Assembly (NCBI RefSeq): GCF_000377345.1
Contig: NZ_KB898042.1
Location: 1-64,000 of the forward strand
Length of the DNA stretch: 64,000 nt
Source: Thioalkalivibrio sp. ALJ16
GTDB lineage: Bacteria > Pseudomonadota > Gammaproteobacteria > Ectothiorhodospirales > Ectothiorhodospiraceae
Direction of reading: 5' to 3'
Part shown: positions 55,598 to 63,639 of the stretch, one piece after another
Layout of the letters: the number at the start of each line of letters is the position of its first letter
Numbering within the stretch: position 1 is the stretch's first letter
Translations under genes and position numbers: made by a program
Notes under the pieces: model-generated
Told to the model about the DNA's origin: nothing
The model's database searches: none
Seen by the model: the letters and a program-made list of their open reading frames with translations, nothing else

Positions 55598-56089
55598 TCA
55601 GTCGATCCGGATGGTGGTGTAGCCCTGATTCTCGTAGCCCATGATCGACAGGAAGGTGTTGCCGACCAGCTGGACCCCGGGGATCAGGTCCTCCTGGCCG
55701 AGATCGAAGCGGCGGGTGGCGATCTGGCAGGCCTCCATGTGGATGCCGTCCAGTTCCATCAGCGCCTGCAGGCGTTCGTGGATGTGTCGCGCGGCCGAGA
55801 CGTCCTCGATCTCCAGATGGTCGGTGTCGCGGGCAATCAGGGCCGCGGCCCCGCCGCGAAAGGCAAACACCATGTCCGGCTCCAGGCCCTGGCGCTGCAT
55901 GTCTTCGTAGGTCTCTTGGATGACGCTGAGGCGGGCGATCAGGCGTTCCGGTTCGCCGATGGTGATATCCCACAGGATGCGGCCGGTGTCCATGCCGGCA
56001 ATGGCGCGCTGGTCCCCGGGTTTTTCGGCCAGGGCCAGTCCCGGCAGCAGGAGGGCACAGCACAGGAGAGAGGCAAGCAGGTTTTTCAT
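55598..56089 (-). CDS. Periplasmic DsrE-family protein
   Basis: A 163-residue protein with a signal peptide (cleavage near ALA-EK, residue 21) and a DsrE/YchN-like fold: DTGRILWDITIGEPERLIARL, FAFRGGAAALIA, MEACQIATRRF (the single likely functional Cys121) and PGVQLVGNTFLSIMGYENQG. Family members bind or transfer sulfur in sulfur oxidisers, but the periplasmic versions are poorly characterised. It is the last gene of the photolyase-containing group, 110 bases after the 87-aa gene. The mobile element lies 13 bases beyond its stop. Confidence 0.8.
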   Translation of the reverse strand: MKNLLASLLCCALLLPGLALAEKPGDQRAIAGMDTGRILWDITIGEPERLIARLSVIQETYEDMQRQGLEPDMVFAFRGGAAALIARDTDHLEIEDVSAARHIHERLQALMELDGIHMEACQIATRRFDLGQEDLIPGVQLVGNTFLSIMGYENQGYTTIRID

Positions 56090-56199
56090 GGCGTTGATCC
56101 CTTTTCCACAGGTCCTGCTTTGAGAGTAGCAGGAGCGGATTCACTGTGTCGGGACGGGTGGTGGCCGTCGTGGCCACCACCGGTACGGTCGGCCGGGTT

Positions 56200-56463
56200 T
56201 CAGTGGCCGTGATATCCCTTGTGCAGGTATTCGACGCCGTCGAGGCTCTGTAGCTGGATCTCGCGGACCGGGGTGTAGCGCGAGACGCCGGGTCCGACGA
56301 TCTCTTCGGTCAGACGGATGCGGAATGGAGCCTCGCAGTTCAGGAGCTGACCGACATAGCGCTTGCCCTCGTGGTTGACCCGTACCGGCGAGGTGGTTTC
56401 GTAGCGGCTGAAGTTGTAGCTCACGTCCTTGGGATACTGCAGATTCTGTTCGGAAAAGGTCAT
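56200..56463 (-). CDS. Small conserved-looking hypothetical protein, 87 aa
   Basis: A soluble beta-rich protein (TTSPVRVNHEGKRYVGQLLN, then PVREIQLQSLDGVEYLHKGY). I do not know the family. It starts 16 bases after the CPD photolyase gene and is on the same strand, with AGAGGCCG upstream, so it is likely part of the light-repair operon. Confidence 0.65.
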   Translation of the reverse strand: MTFSEQNLQYPKDVSYNFSRYETTSPVRVNHEGKRYVGQLLNCEAPFRIRLTEEIVGPGVSRYTPVREIQLQSLDGVEYLHKGYHGH

Positions 56464-56478
56464 GGTCGGCCTCTGGTT

Positions 56479-57885
56479 TTAGGTGTTCTTGATGGCGTCG
56501 AAGGCCTCGAGAGCCGCCTGGCGGCTGGCCTTCAGGTCCACGATCGGCGCCGGATAGTTGCGCGCGCCTCCCGCGCCTGGCGCGTGAATATACCGCGTTT
56601 CGATGTTCTTTAGGGCGGGCAGAAAGCGGCGCACGAAACGACCTTCCGGGTCGTACTGCTCGCCCTGGCGCTGCGGGTTGAAGACCCGGAAGTAGGGTGC
56701 GGCATCGGCGCCGCAGCCCCCGGCCCACTGCCAGCCCAGGGTGTTGGCGGCCAGGTCGGCGTCGACCAGGGTGTCCCAGAACCAGCGCGCGCCGTGATGC
56801 CAGTGCAGGCGCAGGTTCTTGGTCAGGAAGGAGCCCACCACCATGCGCAGGCGATTGTGCATCCAGCCTGTTTCCCACAGTTGCGCCATGGCCGCGTCGA
56901 CCACCGGTACCCCGGTGCGCCCGCGTTGCCAGGAGCCGAGATCGGTCTCGGATTCGCGCCAGGGGAAGGCCTCGAAGCGCGGGTTCAGGGGGCGTTCCGG
57001 TGTGTGCGGAAAGTGGTAGAGCACATGATGGGCGAAGTCGCGCCAGCCGAGTTCGCGCACAAAAGCCTCCGCGCCCCCGTGTTCCGTATCCAGCCCGGCC
57101 TGCCGCAGGGCGCGCAGGATCTGGCGGGGAGAGATCTCGCCAAAATGCAGGTGGGGTGACAGGCGTGAGGTGCCGTCCCGGTCTGGTCGGTCCCGGGTCC
57201 CGCCGTAGTCTCGGGCGGTGTGCTCCAGAAAGCCCTGCAGGCGCTCGTGGGCCGCGACCTCACCGGGTTTCCAGTTGGCGCGCAGGCCGCCGGCCCAGTC
57301 GATGCCGGGCAGGAGCTCCAGCTGCTCGATGGTGAGCGACTCCGGCTTGCGTTCAGGAGCCGCTAGCGCGCCGGGCGCGGGCAGCGGGTCCTGATCGATG
57401 CCGTGCTGGCGACAGGCCTTCCAGAATGGCGAGAACACCCGGTAGGGGCGTCCCTGTCCGGTCTCGACTTCCCAGGGCTCGAGCAGCAGCGCGGCGTTGA
57501 AGCTGTGGACATCGAGGCCGTCGGCGCGCAGGCCGGCCTTGATGTCCTGGTCGCGCAGTACGCAGGCGGGGTCGTAGAGCCGATTCCAGTACACCGCCTC
57601 GGCGCCGGTCTCGGCGATCAGGGCGCGCAGGGTGTCCAGGCTGGGACCGGCACGCAGGATCAGCGGGCTACCGGCCTGCTCGAATTCGGCGGCCATCGCC
57701 TGCAGGCTATGATGCAGCCACCAGTTGGAGGCGGCGCCCGGCTGCCAAGGGGCCTCTTCTTCCGGCGCATGGATGAACACCGGGATCACCGGTGCGCCGC
57801 GAGCGGCCGCCGCGTGCAGTGCCGGTTGGTCGGCCAGGCGCAGGTCGCGCCGAAGCCAGACCAGAGTGGGGCCGGGGTGTGCCAT
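56479..57885 (-). CDS. phrB: CPD photolyase (deoxyribodipyrimidine photolyase)
   Basis: A 468-residue FAD enzyme that uses blue light to repair cyclobutane pyrimidine dimers. The N-terminal antenna domain begins TLVWLRRDLRLADQPAL. The FAD domain carries TSRLSPHLHFGEISPRQI, ELGWRDFAHHVLYHFP, MAQLWETGWMHNRLRMVVGS and NTLGWQWAGGCGADAAPYFR, which includes the electron-transfer Trp and active-site residues. The ATG at 57885 shares its base with the stop of the upstream (6-4)-type photolyase (TGATG-like overlap), so translation is coupled. Confidence 0.96.
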   Translation of the reverse strand: MAHPGPTLVWLRRDLRLADQPALHAAAARGAPVIPVFIHAPEEEAPWQPGAASNWWLHHSLQAMAAEFEQAGSPLILRAGPSLDTLRALIAETGAEAVYWNRLYDPACVLRDQDIKAGLRADGLDVHSFNAALLLEPWEVETGQGRPYRVFSPFWKACRQHGIDQDPLPAPGALAAPERKPESLTIEQLELLPGIDWAGGLRANWKPGEVAAHERLQGFLEHTARDYGGTRDRPDRDGTSRLSPHLHFGEISPRQILRALRQAGLDTEHGGAEAFVRELGWRDFAHHVLYHFPHTPERPLNPRFEAFPWRESETDLGSWQRGRTGVPVVDAAMAQLWETGWMHNRLRMVVGSFLTKNLRLHWHHGARWFWDTLVDADLAANTLGWQWAGGCGADAAPYFRVFNPQRQGEQYDPEGRFVRRFLPALKNIETRYIHAPGAGGARNYPAPIVDLKASRQAALEAFDAIKNT

Positions 57886-59462
57886 CAGATGCGGTCTCCT
57901 TTTGCCAGGCTCTTGCGCAGCTCGCCGGCGCGCTCGCGGATTGCCTGCAGACGTTCGGGGTCCATCTTTTCCAGATGTTTCCACTGCAGCGCGGTACGCG
58001 GGTGGCGCGCGAAGCGGTCGCGGTGGCGAGCGAGGAAGTCCCAGTACAGTGTGGTGAAGGGGCAGGCCTTTTTACCCACGGCCGTGCCCGGATCGAACGC
58101 ACAGTGCTGGCAGTAGTTGCTCATGCGCTGGATGTAGCGGCCGCTGGCGACATAGGGTTTCGAGGCCATACGGCCGCCATCGGCGTATTGCGACATGCCG
58201 ATCACGTTGGGCAACTCCACCCATTCCACGGCGTCCACGTAGATGCCGAGATACCAGGCGTGGATTGCCGCGGGACGGACCCCGAGCAGTTGTGCAAACA
58301 GTCCAGTCACCATCAGCCGCTGGATGTGGTGGGCGTAGCCCAGCCGCAGGGTCTGTCCCACGGCCTGGTGCAGGCACTGCATGGAGGTATCGGCATCCCA
58401 GTACAGGGACGGTAGAGGTTCGCGCGCGCCCAGGGCGTTCCACTCGTGCCATTCGCCGCCAAAGTGGAAGTACAGCCCGCGCACGTACTCGCGCCAGCCC
58501 AGGATCTGGCGGATGAATCCCTCGGTCGCCGCCAGCGGTGCATCGCCGTCACGCCAGGCCTGTTCCGCGGCGGTGACGACCTCCCGCGGATGGATCAGGT
58601 GCAGATTCAGCGCGGCACTGAGGCGGGCATGGTAGAGCCATGGCTGGTCGGTCCACATCGCGTCCTGATAGGTGCCGAAATGCGGCAGGCGATGGGCAAT
58701 AAAGTCGTCCAGGGCCGCACGCGCCTGCTGCGGGGTTACCGGCCAGTCAAAGGCCTCGTCCTGACCCGGCAGATCCGGGAGGTGGCGCTGGATGTCCTGC
58801 TGGCATTCGCGGGTGATGGCGTCCGGCGGAAAGCTCAGGGGTTCCGGCAGCAGGCCGGGGCCTTGGCCCCCGAAGTGGCCGCGGTTGTCGGCGTCGAAAT
58901 TCCATTGTCCGCCGGCCGGTTCGTCGCCATTCATCAGGATGTCGAGGCGCGCACGCTGCTCGCGGTAGAAGTACTCCATGCGCAGCTGCTTGCGCCCCCG
59001 CGCCCATTCCGAGAACGCGGCCAGTGGCACGAGGAAATGCGGGTCCTCGTGGATCTCGAGCGGGGTGCCCCCGGCCCGGCAGGCCGTTTCCAGCAGGCCC
59101 TGAACGCGGTGCTCGCCCGGTTGCAGTACGCAGAGCTGGCGCGGTTGCAGACGTTTCAGGTCGGCCTCCAGCGCCGCGTCGAGGGTCGTCTCGGCGTGCT
59201 GCCCCAGGCGCCGGTAGTGAACGGTCAGGCCCTGCTCGCGCCGTGCGCGGGCGAAGTGGCGCATCGCGGCCAGAAACAGCGTGGTACGGGCCGTGTGCGA
59301 CGGAACGTGCTGCGACTCGGCCGCGACCTCGGCCATCCAGAGCGCGTCCTGCTGTGGGTCCAGCTGCGCAAGGACGGGGTGCTGCGGGTCAAGCTGATCC
59401 CCGAGTACGACCAGCAGGGTACGCGGGTGCTCGGCTGCGCGCGGGGACGAAGGGCGGGTCAC
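57885..59462 (-). CDS. cryB: Iron-sulfur bacterial cryptochrome/(6-4) photolyase
   Basis: A 525-residue FeS-BCP-type photolyase (Pfam 'deoxyribodipyrimidine photolyase-related'). The C-terminal cluster ligands YCQHCAFDPGTAVGKKAC show C-x2-C-x12-C, the same spacing as in Agrobacterium PhrB, plus an upstream Cys in MQCLHQAVGQ. Other family blocks are LLVVLGDQLDPQHPVL, WREYVRGLYFHFGG and WYLGIYVDAVEWVELPN. Such enzymes repair (6-4) photoproducts with FAD and DMRL antenna. The start is a GTG at 59462, 14 bases after the MerR stop, without a clear ribosome site. It forms an operon with merR and phrB. Confidence 0.93.
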   Translation of the reverse strand: MTRPSSPRAAEHPRTLLVVLGDQLDPQHPVLAQLDPQQDALWMAEVAAESQHVPSHTARTTLFLAAMRHFARARREQGLTVHYRRLGQHAETTLDAALEADLKRLQPRQLCVLQPGEHRVQGLLETACRAGGTPLEIHEDPHFLVPLAAFSEWARGRKQLRMEYFYREQRARLDILMNGDEPAGGQWNFDADNRGHFGGQGPGLLPEPLSFPPDAITRECQQDIQRHLPDLPGQDEAFDWPVTPQQARAALDDFIAHRLPHFGTYQDAMWTDQPWLYHARLSAALNLHLIHPREVVTAAEQAWRDGDAPLAATEGFIRQILGWREYVRGLYFHFGGEWHEWNALGAREPLPSLYWDADTSMQCLHQAVGQTLRLGYAHHIQRLMVTGLFAQLLGVRPAAIHAWYLGIYVDAVEWVELPNVIGMSQYADGGRMASKPYVASGRYIQRMSNYCQHCAFDPGTAVGKKACPFTTLYWDFLARHRDRFARHPRTALQWKHLEKMDPERLQAIRERAGELRKSLAKGDRI

Positions 59463-59476
59463 GGCGCCGGATGGCG

Positions 59477-60436
59477 CTAAGTGGCGAGTTGCCGCGCGAG
59501 GCGCTGTGCCGCCTCGAGCGGCGGGCCGGGGAGCACCTCGACCTCGCGTCCATGCGCCATCTGCGATAGCTCCAGCGCGGCAGAACCGGCCAGGAAGCAG
59601 GGTGGCCCGGCCTGCTTGAGGATGGACTCGATACGCGGCAGTTCCGGGCTGCGTTTCAGCTGCGACGAACCGTGGATGATCACCGCAGGGGCGTGCAGGC
59701 GCTGAACCAGCGTCTCCAGACCTTCGGGGCTGGTGGCGTCGAACAGGGGCAGGGTCTTCAGGCCCTGGCGCGCGCAGGCCAGTTGCAGGAGCAGCCCGCC
59801 GACCTGCTGGTGGCCGCCACCGAGCACGAGACAGGGGTAGGTCGGCCCCTCGCAGGCCCGCAGTGCAGCCCGCAGCTGGTCGGCGAAGGCCGCCGTGGCC
59901 CAGGCAGCGAAGATGGCGAGCCGGACCTCACCCTCCGCGCTGTGCCGGGATTCCTCGCGCAGGCGACGATAGACCTCGAGAAAGGCACTTTCATGAACGC
60001 CGTTCCAGCCGTGACGCATCACCAGACGCGAGTAGCAGCGGTCCAGCTCGCCGACGTCCAGCCCGGCAACGGCCTGGTGCAGGGTTTCGGCGATCGGATC
60101 GGTGGTGTGGGGCGCAACGCCCGGACCGGGGCTCCTGCGGCGCGGGGTCTCAGAGGACTCCGCCCGCGCGGCGGGCGGGGGCTCGTCGTTGAGCACGCGG
60201 TGGACCTGGGAGACCGGGATCCCCTGATCCAGCAGTTCCAGGATGCGCTTGATGCGGGCAATGTCACCCGAGCTGTAGAGCCGGTGGCCCTTGGGCGTGC
60301 GCATCGGGCGAATGAGCCCGTAACGACGCTCCCAGGCGCGCAGGGTTACGTCGTTGATACCCGTCTCCGCACATACATGCCGGATCGGGTAGAGCCCTTC
60401 CTGGTCCTGGGGTTCGATATGCGTGGTACTCGCCAT
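59477..60436 (-). CDS. MerR-family regulator with B12-binding-type domain (LitR/CarH class)
   Basis: A 319-residue regulator. Residues 14-82 form a MerR helix-turn-helix (LYPIRHVCAETGINDVTLRAWERRYG). Residues about 114-200 correspond to the four-helix cap and 200-319 to a Rossmann B12-binding domain with GGGHQQVGGLL; His209 occupies the cobalt-ligand position of the xHxxG motif. The W-x9-EH cap motif of AdoCbl-binding CarH is not present (R160/EV170-171 at the equivalent place). So it may be a B12-independent 'class II LitR' type. The start ATG 60436 has no ribosome site and lies one or two bases after a predicted transcription start, so the mRNA is probably leaderless. It heads the cryB-phrB operon. 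Confidence 0.9.
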   Translation of the reverse strand: MASTTHIEPQDQEGLYPIRHVCAETGINDVTLRAWERRYGLIRPMRTPKGHRLYSSGDIARIKRILELLDQGIPVSQVHRVLNDEPPPAARAESSETPRRRSPGPGVAPHTTDPIAETLHQAVAGLDVGELDRCYSRLVMRHGWNGVHESAFLEVYRRLREESRHSAEGEVRLAIFAAWATAAFADQLRAALRACEGPTYPCLVLGGGHQQVGGLLLQLACARQGLKTLPLFDATSPEGLETLVQRLHAPAVIIHGSSQLKRSPELPRIESILKQAGPPCFLAGSAALELSQMAHGREVEVLPGPPLEAAQRLARQLAT

Positions 60437-60443
60437 GGGTTAA

Positions 60444-60476
60444 TTGTACGACATCTATACAGCTCGTGTACAAGGA
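60444..60476. promoter_or_regulatory. CarH-like operator: three 11-bp direct repeats
   Basis: TTGTACGACAT (60444-60454), CTATACAGCTC (60455-60465) and GTGTACAAGGA (60466-60476) are consecutive 11-mers fitting nTnTAC(A/G)n4, the repeat form known for CarH/LitR operators. The TAC triplets recur exactly every 11 bp. On the minus strand TTGTAC (60473-60468) and TACAAT (60449-60444) could be -35 and -10 elements with a 19-base spacer, as in MerR-regulated promoters. The operator covers the merR promoter, suggesting autoregulation. Confidence 0.8.
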
Positions 60477-60589
60477 GGCCGGATCGAACCCGAATTCCCC
60501 GCGATGTTGCGGTCCGGGGATGAACCTTCAGGCCGCCTGCGTCAACCAAGAACCATAGCAATCTTTCCGATCAGGGGCAGGGAGCAGGC

Positions 60590-62488
60590 ATGTTTACGCG
60601 AACCGGAACCGCAAACCCGAAGGCCGCGCTGGCGGTTGTGCTGCTGGCCGGCCTGCTGGGCCTGTCCGGCGGGGCCCAGGCCAATCCGGAGATGGCGGAC
60701 AGCATCTCGCCCTACCTGCGTCTGCACGTGGATGACCCGGTGCAGTGGCGCGCGTGGGACCCGGCCCTGCTCGAGGAGGCCCGCGAGCAGGGCCGCCCCC
60801 TGCTGATCTCCAGTGGCTACTACTCCTGCTTCTACTGCCATGTGATGCAGGACGAGAGCTTCCGTGACGAAGGGATTGCCCGGCGCCTGAACGAGCACTT
60901 TATCCCGGTGAAGGTGGACCGCGAGGTGGACGGGGCGCTGGATACCTACCTGCTGGAGTTTCAGCGGGCGACAGCGGGGAGCGCCGGCTGGCCGCTGAAC
61001 GTGGTGGTCACCCCGGACGGGCATGCCCTGACCGGCGTGGTCTATGCCCCGCGGGACGGCTTTGCCGAGTTCCTGGACCGGATCACCGAGCGCCTCGACG
61101 CCGACTACGACGCCCTGCTGGATCTGGCCCGTCGTGGCAGCGAGGAGCTCTCGCAGCGTCTGCGCGACGGCGAGGAGCCCCTGTCGGCGGGCCGTGCCGG
61201 GCGTCTGCCCCAGGTCCTGTGGAACCGCCTCGAGCGCGAGGCCGACGACCTTGGCGGTGGCTTCGGGCAGTCCACCAAGTTCCCGCATTCGCCCTGGCTG
61301 CGGGCCATGCTCGAGGCCGAGCAGGCGGGGACGGCACCGGGCTGGGTCGGCGAGTTTCTGGAGATCACGCTGGAGGAGATGGCGGGATCCGGGCTGCGCG
61401 ATGTGCTGGGGGGCGGGTTCTTCCGCTACTCCGAATCGCCCGATTGGAACGAGCCCCATTTCGAGGTGATGCTGGAGGATCAGGCCCAGTTGTCCTGGAT
61501 TTACCTGCAGGCGGGGGCGCACTACGACCGCGATGACTGGATTGCGCTTGGGCTGGAGAACCTGGACTTCGTGAAGCGCGACATGGCCCTGCGCGAGGAC
61601 GAGCTGGGGGCGTCGGCGGCCCCGTCCGCCACCGGTTTCCGGGGCTTTGCCTCCAGCCTCTCGGCCGTGGATGAAGAGGGACGCGAAGGCGGTGCCTACC
61701 TGTGGCCGGAGTCCGATCTGGAGTCGGCCCTGGCCGACCATCCCGACCCCGATCTGGTGCGTGCGGCATTCGGCATGGACGGCCGGGCCGTGTTCGAGCT
61801 GGGATACCTGCCACGCAGCGGCGCCGACGTGGACGAGCTGGCCGAGCGCTTCGATCTCGACCCCGACATGGCGCGGGAACAGCTGGAGGCGGGTCGGAGT
61901 GCCCTGATCCGTGCCCGTGAGGCACGCGGGCTGCCGCGGGACGAGAAGGTCCTGACCGGTGCGCACGGACTGTTGCTGTCCGCGCTGGCGGTCGCGGCGA
62001 AGCATGACGCCCGTTTCCACGCGGCCGGCGAGGCCGTGCGCGACTGGCTGCTGGAGGTCGGCGCCGACGCGGAGGCCCTGCCGGCCCTGATGGGGCTGCC
62101 GCAGGAGCAGGCCGGCTCCGCCACGCTGAACGACTATGCCTATGTCGCGCGCGGGCTCTACGACTGGGAAGAGCGCCAGGGCGCGGGCGATTTCGCGCCC
62201 GTAGTGGCACTGCTGGAGGTGGTATGGGAGCGTTTCCGTGACGCGGACGGGTTTCGCGCCGAGCCGGAGCCGCCGTTGCCGGGGATGATCTCGCAGCGCT
62301 TCCATCCGGCGGTGCATCGCCCGTCGCCGACCACCCTGATCCTGGAGCTGACCGCGGCGCTTGCGGAGGCGGGTGCGGGGCTGGAACAGGTCATGTCGGA
62401 CGACGACCTGCGGCCGGGCCGCGCCATCGAATCCAGCCCGGAGCAGCACGCCCGCCTGATCCTCTGGCTCGAACAGCGCAATCGCTGA
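60590..62488 (+). CDS. Periplasmic thioredoxin-like DUF255 protein (YyaL/SSP411 type)
   Basis: A 632-residue protein with a signal peptide (cleavage near AQA-NP, residue 31). An N-terminal thioredoxin-like DUF255 domain includes PYLRLHVDDPVQWRAW, the redox motif SGYYSCFYCHVMQDESF (Cys80-x2-Cys83) and VKVDREVDGALD. It is followed by a large alpha/alpha-barrel-like domain with GGGFGQSTKFPHSPWL, DVLGGGFFRYS and GAYLWPESDLESAL. Most homologues (for example YyaL) are cytoplasmic, so the export signal is notable. Function is unknown. GGGAG lies upstream of the ATG. Transcription could be affected by the CarH-like operator 114 bases upstream, divergent from merR. Confidence 0.88.
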   Translation: MFTRTGTANPKAALAVVLLAGLLGLSGGAQANPEMADSISPYLRLHVDDPVQWRAWDPALLEEAREQGRPLLISSGYYSCFYCHVMQDESFRDEGIARRLNEHFIPVKVDREVDGALDTYLLEFQRATAGSAGWPLNVVVTPDGHALTGVVYAPRDGFAEFLDRITERLDADYDALLDLARRGSEELSQRLRDGEEPLSAGRAGRLPQVLWNRLEREADDLGGGFGQSTKFPHSPWLRAMLEAEQAGTAPGWVGEFLEITLEEMAGSGLRDVLGGGFFRYSESPDWNEPHFEVMLEDQAQLSWIYLQAGAHYDRDDWIALGLENLDFVKRDMALREDELGASAAPSATGFRGFASSLSAVDEEGREGGAYLWPESDLESALADHPDPDLVRAAFGMDGRAVFELGYLPRSGADVDELAERFDLDPDMAREQLEAGRSALIRAREARGLPRDEKVLTGAHGLLLSALAVAAKHDARFHAAGEAVRDWLLEVGADAEALPALMGLPQEQAGSATLNDYAYVARGLYDWEERQGAGDFAPVVALLEVVWERFRDADGFRAEPEPPLPGMISQRFHPAVHRPSPTTLILELTAALAEAGAGLEQVMSDDDLRPGRAIESSPEQHARLILWLEQRNR

Positions 62489-62524
62489 CAGCGTTTCGCA
62501 CCACGGAGCTTACGGAGAAGGTCA

Positions 62525-62647
62525 AAAGCGGTTAACAGGAAGGCTGGAAGGCAAGAAGAAAATCAATGAAGTAAACGGCGCGAAAAGCAGGTAGAAGCCA
62601 ATCAACAAGGCTCCTTCCGATCTTCCCTTCTTCCTGTTAGACGCTTT
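62525..62647. repeat. AT-rich intergenic sequence with imperfect terminal inverted repeats
   Basis: The arms 62525-62550 and 62622-62647 are inverted repeats of 26 bp with mismatches in two or three short places (AAAGCG, AACAGGAAG and GGAAG conserved). The interior of about 70 bases is much lower in GC than its surroundings. It lies between convergent genes (DUF255 and suhB). It may be another miniature element or a decayed terminator; no second copy is in the window. Confidence 0.5.
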
Positions 62648-62663
62648 AGATCTTCCAGGCCGT

Positions 62664-63476
62664 TCAGGTGTCGGAGCGGGCGGTGGCTTCCTTTTCGGCC
62701 TTGTGCAGGCGCTGCAGCATGGCCTTCAGGACCTTGGGGTTGCCGGCGACGACGTCGCCGCGGCGCATCACGTCCGGATTGCCGGCCCAGTCACTGACCA
62801 CGCCCCCGGCCTCCTGTACCAGCAGCAGGCCCGCCGCCATGTCCCAGGGCTGCAGGCCCATCTCCCAGAAGCCGTCGAAGCGTCCGCAGGCCACCCAGGC
62901 CAGGTCCAGCGCCGCCGAGCCGGGGCGGCGCACGCCGGCGGTGCCCGGTACCAGGTGGCGCAGGCTGCTCAGGTAGCGTTCCATGTCCTGGCCCTCGCGG
63001 AACGGGATGCCGGTGCCGAGCAGGGCACCCCTCAGGTCCTTGCTTTCCGAGACCCGGATGCGACGGCTGTTGAGGAACGCGCCGGCACCACGGGTGGCAG
63101 TGAACAGCTCTTCCTTCAGCGGGTCGTAGACCACGGCCTGTTCCAGCCGACCCTTGTGCTTCAGGGCGATGGAGATGCCGTACTGCGGGATCTCGCGCAG
63201 GTAGTTGGTGGTCCCGTCCAGCGGATCGATGATCCATACGTAGTCATTGTCGGCGCCGCTCTGCTCGCCACCTTCCTCGGCCATGATGGCGTGGTCGGGG
63301 TAGGCCCGGCGCAGGGTCTGGACAATGGTCTGCTCGGCCGCAAGGTCGACATCCGACACCCAGTCGTTGCGGGCCTTCTCGCGGGTATTCATGCGATCCG
63401 GCCGGCCCCAGGCGCGGGTGGTGATGCGTCCGGCCTCGCGGGCCGCCGATACCGCCGTGTTCAGCATGGGGTGCAT
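62664..63476 (-). CDS. suhB: Inositol-1-monophosphatase family protein SuhB
   Basis: A 270-residue Mg2+/Li+-sensitive phosphatase that also acts in rRNA transcription antitermination in E. coli. Motifs: AIMAEEGG, WIIDPLDGTTNYLREIPQYG (metal-binding DP-x-DGT) and WEMGLQPWDMAAGLLLVQEAGG. The ATG at 63476 (MHPMLNTAVSAAREAGR) has AGGAG upstream and matches the family. It is divergent from trmJ, as is common in gammaproteobacteria. Confidence 0.96.
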   Translation of the reverse strand: MHPMLNTAVSAAREAGRITTRAWGRPDRMNTREKARNDWVSDVDLAAEQTIVQTLRRAYPDHAIMAEEGGEQSGADNDYVWIIDPLDGTTNYLREIPQYGISIALKHKGRLEQAVVYDPLKEELFTATRGAGAFLNSRRIRVSESKDLRGALLGTGIPFREGQDMERYLSSLRHLVPGTAGVRRPGSAALDLAWVACGRFDGFWEMGLQPWDMAAGLLLVQEAGGVVSDWAGNPDVMRRGDVVAGNPKVLKAMLQRLHKAEKEATARSDT

Positions 63477-63639
63477 GGGGTGTCTCCTGGTGTTCTGGGG
63501 GTGCCGAGCTGAGCGTGCGCACGCCCGCGGGAAGGCCGCGAACAATACACAAGCGGCTCTTTTTTGGGAAGTCGCGACCGCCTCCGTGTACAATTCCGCC
63601 GCATTTCGCGGCGCGCGCCGCCGGCACAGCGAGGAGTGG

